From Sipunculus nudus (taxonomy: Eukaryota > Annelida > Sipuncula > Golfingiida > Sipunculidae), in contig CM049312.1 in assembly GCA_026874595.1 (NCBI GenBank), forward strand, positions 73,072,429 through 73,136,428: a stretch of DNA of 64,000 bases. The letters are read 5' to 3'. Shown here one piece after another: positions 60,495 to 64,000 of the stretch (position 1 is its first letter; each line of letters begins with the position of its first letter). The notes under the pieces are model-generated. The model did not search any database and was not told where the DNA came from. It saw only the letters and a list, made by a program, of their open reading frames with translations. Made by a program: the position numbers and the translations under genes.

Positions 60495-61600
60495 TTAGCT
60501 CAGCTGACTTTCAGTCATGCTGGGCTATAGCGATGGGTCTTTGTCCTGCGTCCTTCCGTCTGTCCGTCCGGCCGGCCATCCGTCCGTTAGCAGGGCACAA
60601 ATCGTAACCGTAGGGGCTAGGGCCATGAACCCTTTGCAGTCTTAGAGGTTCTAAAAAGATCTCCTTGCAAACCTGAAATTAGGTCACTGTGACCTATATT
60701 CTCGAAGTTATGGGCTGTGTTTGCACCCCCCAGAAATACTTCTTTTAGCCAAAATTTTCATCCAAAACCTTCCATCTTTCACATACAGCTCACCTACTAA
60801 CAGGGGAAGAACCATAGTTATTTTGAGGTCACAAGGTCAAAGGTCAAGGTCACAGAACCAACTTCTTTGAAAAGCCTCAGGATGCATTTTAAGCCAAACC
60901 TTTCATCCCAATTCTTTGATCTTTCACATATAGCTCACCTACTAAGTGGGAGAAGAATCCTATAGATGTTGAGGTCACAAGGTCAAAGGTCAGGGTCACA
61001 GGATCCACTTCTTTGAAAAGGTTGTGGACACATTTCAAGCTAGACCTTTCATTCCAAACCTTTCAGCACTGATATCGCTTCTCTGCCAACAGGGGAAAAG
61101 ACCTGTTGATTTTGAGGTCAAAGGTCAAGTTCACAGCACCCTCTTCTTGCGTGGAGTCATTTTAAGGCAAACTTTTCAATCTATACTTTCCATCTGTCAT
61201 ATATGGCTTGCCTACCAATAGGAGAAGAAGCCTATTGATGTTGAGTTCAAAAGGTCAAAGGTCAAGGTCACAATATTGTTCTAAATGCTTGTGAACATAT
61301 TTCAAGTGAAACTGTTCAACCCAAACCTTCAGTTTTTCACATATGCCACATCTATGCATCACTGAATTTGATTCAAACTTCATATTTATGGGTCTTTTTG
61401 CATGAAGAAATAACTAATTGATTTTGAGGTCAGCTGGTCAGGAGGTTAAAGGTTGCAGGTCTAAGTTATTCACTCATTGGTTGCCAAGTAATTACACCCG
61501 GCCAGATGTAAGTGGTAAGTAGTAACCCATCATTTAGAAAGAATCCAGTTGATATGTGGGCAAAAGGCCAAGGTCATAGGTCAGGGATGTTCACAATAAC
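60495..61600 (+). mobile_element. Hairpin-headed element, copy 3, with AGGTCA monomers
   Basis: Head TTAGCTCAGCTGACTTTCAG with partner AGTCATGCTGGGCTATAG, then (GTCC/GGCC)n at 60558-60586, then AGCAGGGCACAAATCGTAACCG as in copy 2 of the family. Tandem monomers of about 135-146 bp follow, each centred on AGGTCAAAGGTCA (60834, 60980, 61115, 61252). The array decays after 61450. Confidence 0.72.
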
Positions 61601-62240
61601 TTATTTTGTAGATCATCTCTATTTTTCTTGTTTTCTTGTATATATAACCATGGCACTCACAACTGGTACATCTCACTATGAGCCCATAATTGTTAGTGAC
61701 ACTTGTGATATATGACTCCCTTTTGTATCAGCTCATGGAGTGATAAGGATATATCATTAGTGCATAACAAAAACACTGTTGCTGGAATGCTTTGGCCAGG
61801 TATTAAGACTATGAGAGTTAAGTGTTAAGGTTTAGCTACTGATTTATAAAATGATGGGAACATTTTGCAGTTTATATCATGGAATCATAGCAATAAACTT
61901 AGTTTTCTAGATATCTGAATATTATTATACAAATCATCAGATATACCAGCAAGTGTTTGTTCTGATAATATGTGGGTCTTTACCTGGATTTAGGATGGCT
62001 TTATTTGATTACAAGACTCTTAGTGATGCTTTCTGCATTTCTTTTCTTTTAGGTTTTGCAGTTTACCTACCCTGCTGACCCCATTGAATAGTAAGCTGAT
62101 AATTAAAACAAATTGGACTTGCACTTTTTACATTTGCATGTTCATAAATCTGATATGAGAGCTCTCCAACCTGATCATGCCTTTTGAATTGTTTTTGACA
62201 TTCATAACTGTTACATTCTTTGAAGCAATTGCTACAAGTT
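61601..62240. other. No gene recognised between arrays
   Basis: No monomer or gene recognised. Confidence 0.35.
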
Positions 62241-62254
62241 TAGTGTCTTATTGG

Positions 62255-64000
62255 AGGATGTGTGATATCAAATGTCAGACTTGTCAGAAAACCATTATGT
62301 CTGCCAGGTAGCCATTTCAGAAATCCTTTTGCCAGGGCAGTTTCTGTGATTTGTTTATGATGTTTGGTCCCTTTTAGAGGATGTTTGTTCAATTTCCGAC
62401 CTGTCAGAAATCCAATATGGCCACCAGGAAGCCATCTTTAAATTCCTTTAGAACATATTATCTCAAGAACTATTAAAGTGAATGCAGTGGGATGTATATT
62501 AATGTTATCTTGCATTGGGTCAAAGATTTCTTAATAAATATGACCATCATTTATGAAAGCTCAGTACAGTTGACTTGTATTGAATAAAAATTAATATGGA
62601 AGCCCTGTTTCACAATAATTCTTGCATGGATTTCCTTGATCTTTTGCTGTATTTTGATCTTAAGTGTGGCCTTTGTGGTATTCCTTTTGAGACTGACAGG
62701 TATCGAGCAAGCTGTGGGATTAGTTCCTGATAGCTCAACAACCATACATTTTGCCTCAGACCATCATTGTGCCGCAGAAAAACCTTGTGAGTGGGATAAC
62801 TCAAAAAATATTTCACTGATTTTTTTCAAACTTTACATTTGTATAGATAAAGGTAAGGGGACGAAACCTATTTAAAATGGGGTCATGACCTATGCTAGGA
62901 GAATGACCTTGACCTTGAATAGGTCAATTATTGCTGAAAATAACACAAATTCTTAAATATCTCAAGTAAGCTTGCATGGACTGGTCTAAAAATTAAGGTG
63001 ACCGAAGATCTAGGATAGCCTTGTGATATACCGGAAACTGGTGGCGCCACCTATTATCCTTTTCTTGTTTTTACGCCTTTTAATACCCCCATAATTGCCA
63101 CTTGACAGTACTGTAAGCATTATAAGTCAAAAACTAATGGACAGATTTCTTTCATATTATGCACATGTAGAGAGATGGGCTATGGGATGAGGTCTGTTTA
63201 CATTTGGGTCATGACCTTTACCATGAGAGTGGCCTTGACCTTTAATGTGTCCAAATTTGGTGAAAATCACACACCTCTTATGATATCTCCAGTGTTGATA
63301 GCCATATGGATTTCAAACGTGACTTATGTATGGCCCACTACTAAAGTAAGAACCCTATAGGTTCTAGGGTCATGAGGTCTAAGGTCAAGGTCACTGGACT
63401 TGCATCTTACAAGATACTGTGGATGCATTTTAAGCCAAACTTTCAAGGTCTTCCATCTTGAATATATAGCTCACTTGCCAATAGTGGATGATCCATATCA
63501 ATTTTGGGGTCACAAGAAAAAAGGTCAAGGCGACAGGAGCTATATTTAAAAAAATTAGTTTCTGGATGATAATTCCTGCTTTTATTGATGTATTGATTTC
63601 AAACTTGACTTATATATGTCCCATTGAAAAAGCAAGACTCCAATTGATTTTGGCGTCATGAGGTCAAAGGTCAAGGTCACAGGACACATCTTTAAAAAGA
63701 TTGTGGATGCATTTTCAGCCAAACATTTCATCTCAGACCTTTCATCTTGCACATATAGTTCATCTGCCAATAGAGGAAGACCCCTATCAATTTTGAGGTC
63801 ACAAGGTCAAAGGTGAAGGTCACAGGAGCCATCTGTCCAAAAATTAATTTCTGGATGATAATTCCTGCTTTTATTGATGTATGGATTTCAAACTTGACTT
63901 ATATATGTCCCATTGGAAAAGCAAGAACCGAATTGATTTTGGGATCATGAGGTCAAAGGTCAAGGTCACAGGACCCATCTTCAAAAAGATGTGGATGCAT
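62255..64000 (+). repeat. AGGTCA monomer array, runs off the right edge
   Basis: Begins with a 120-bp near-repeat (GACTTGTCAGAAA.CC / GACCTGTCAGAAATCC near 62278 and 62399). From about 63360 it is a regular array of 135-150-bp monomers paired as a 290-bp dimer (landmark AGGTCAAAGGTCAAGGTCAC at 63661 and 63950). The two halves differ: one contains 'gcattttcagccaaac..ttcat', the other 'taattcctgcttttattgatgta'. Truncated by the window end. Confidence 0.8.

Overview
This is a eukaryotic, animal-like window: AT-rich, intron-containing and dense in repeats, with only a few short genes. The repeats suggest a lophotrochozoan, most likely a bivalve mollusc. In particular, there are elements that begin with a hairpin, carry a (GTCC)/(ACGG) microsatellite and then tandem cores of about 140-160 bp, which recalls the 'pearl' (Helentron-like) elements described in oysters. 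The species assignment is inference; nothing in the window names the organism.

Genes. (1) 5673-8295, minus strand: at least three thrombospondin type-1 (TSP1) exons, then a C-type lectin domain split over two exons. The proposed internal junctions are compatible with phase 1, so the gene looks built by exon shuffling; its 5' end was not found. (2) Two single-exon apolipoprotein-L-like genes at 21414-22205 and 31586-32380, plus strand, each with a TATA-like box. Two remnants accompany them: a 5'-truncated, frameshifted pseudogene at 12675-13015, with a matching upstream flank at about 12343-12640, and a C-terminal scrap at 22856-22909. Together they form a decaying tandem family over 20 kb. 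(3) 25414-25983, minus strand: a 189-residue protein with a His...Asn-Cys pattern like the LRAT / permuted NlpC-P60 fold, with a splice acceptor directly before its ATG. (4) An isolated, well-bordered candidate exon at 40217-40433, minus strand. (5) A probable CpG-type housekeeping promoter at 46584-46723 (ETS, NRF1 and YY1 motifs, then a splice donor), possibly followed by an exon near 48673.

Mobile and repeat content makes up most of the rest: a Penelope-like 3' end at 2760-3345, tRNA-derived SINEs, two inverted copies of a TTAAAGG-ended MITE, a hAT-type MITE with an 8-bp target duplication at 41781-42298, another element with 8-bp duplications at 51297-51717, a 1.87-kb element with perfect 15-bp terminal inverted repeats at 38012-39885, a likely solo LTR at 28725-29573, two inverted repeat pairs, and the hairpin-headed elements. 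Two copies of the last lie side by side at 52811-58145, and another runs from 60495 off the right edge. These hairpin-headed arrays carry repeated perfect nuclear-receptor DR1 half-site pairs and a perfect oestrogen-response-type palindrome, which is the most interesting dispersed signal in the window. No rRNA, functional tRNA, CRISPR array or prokaryotic gene was seen.
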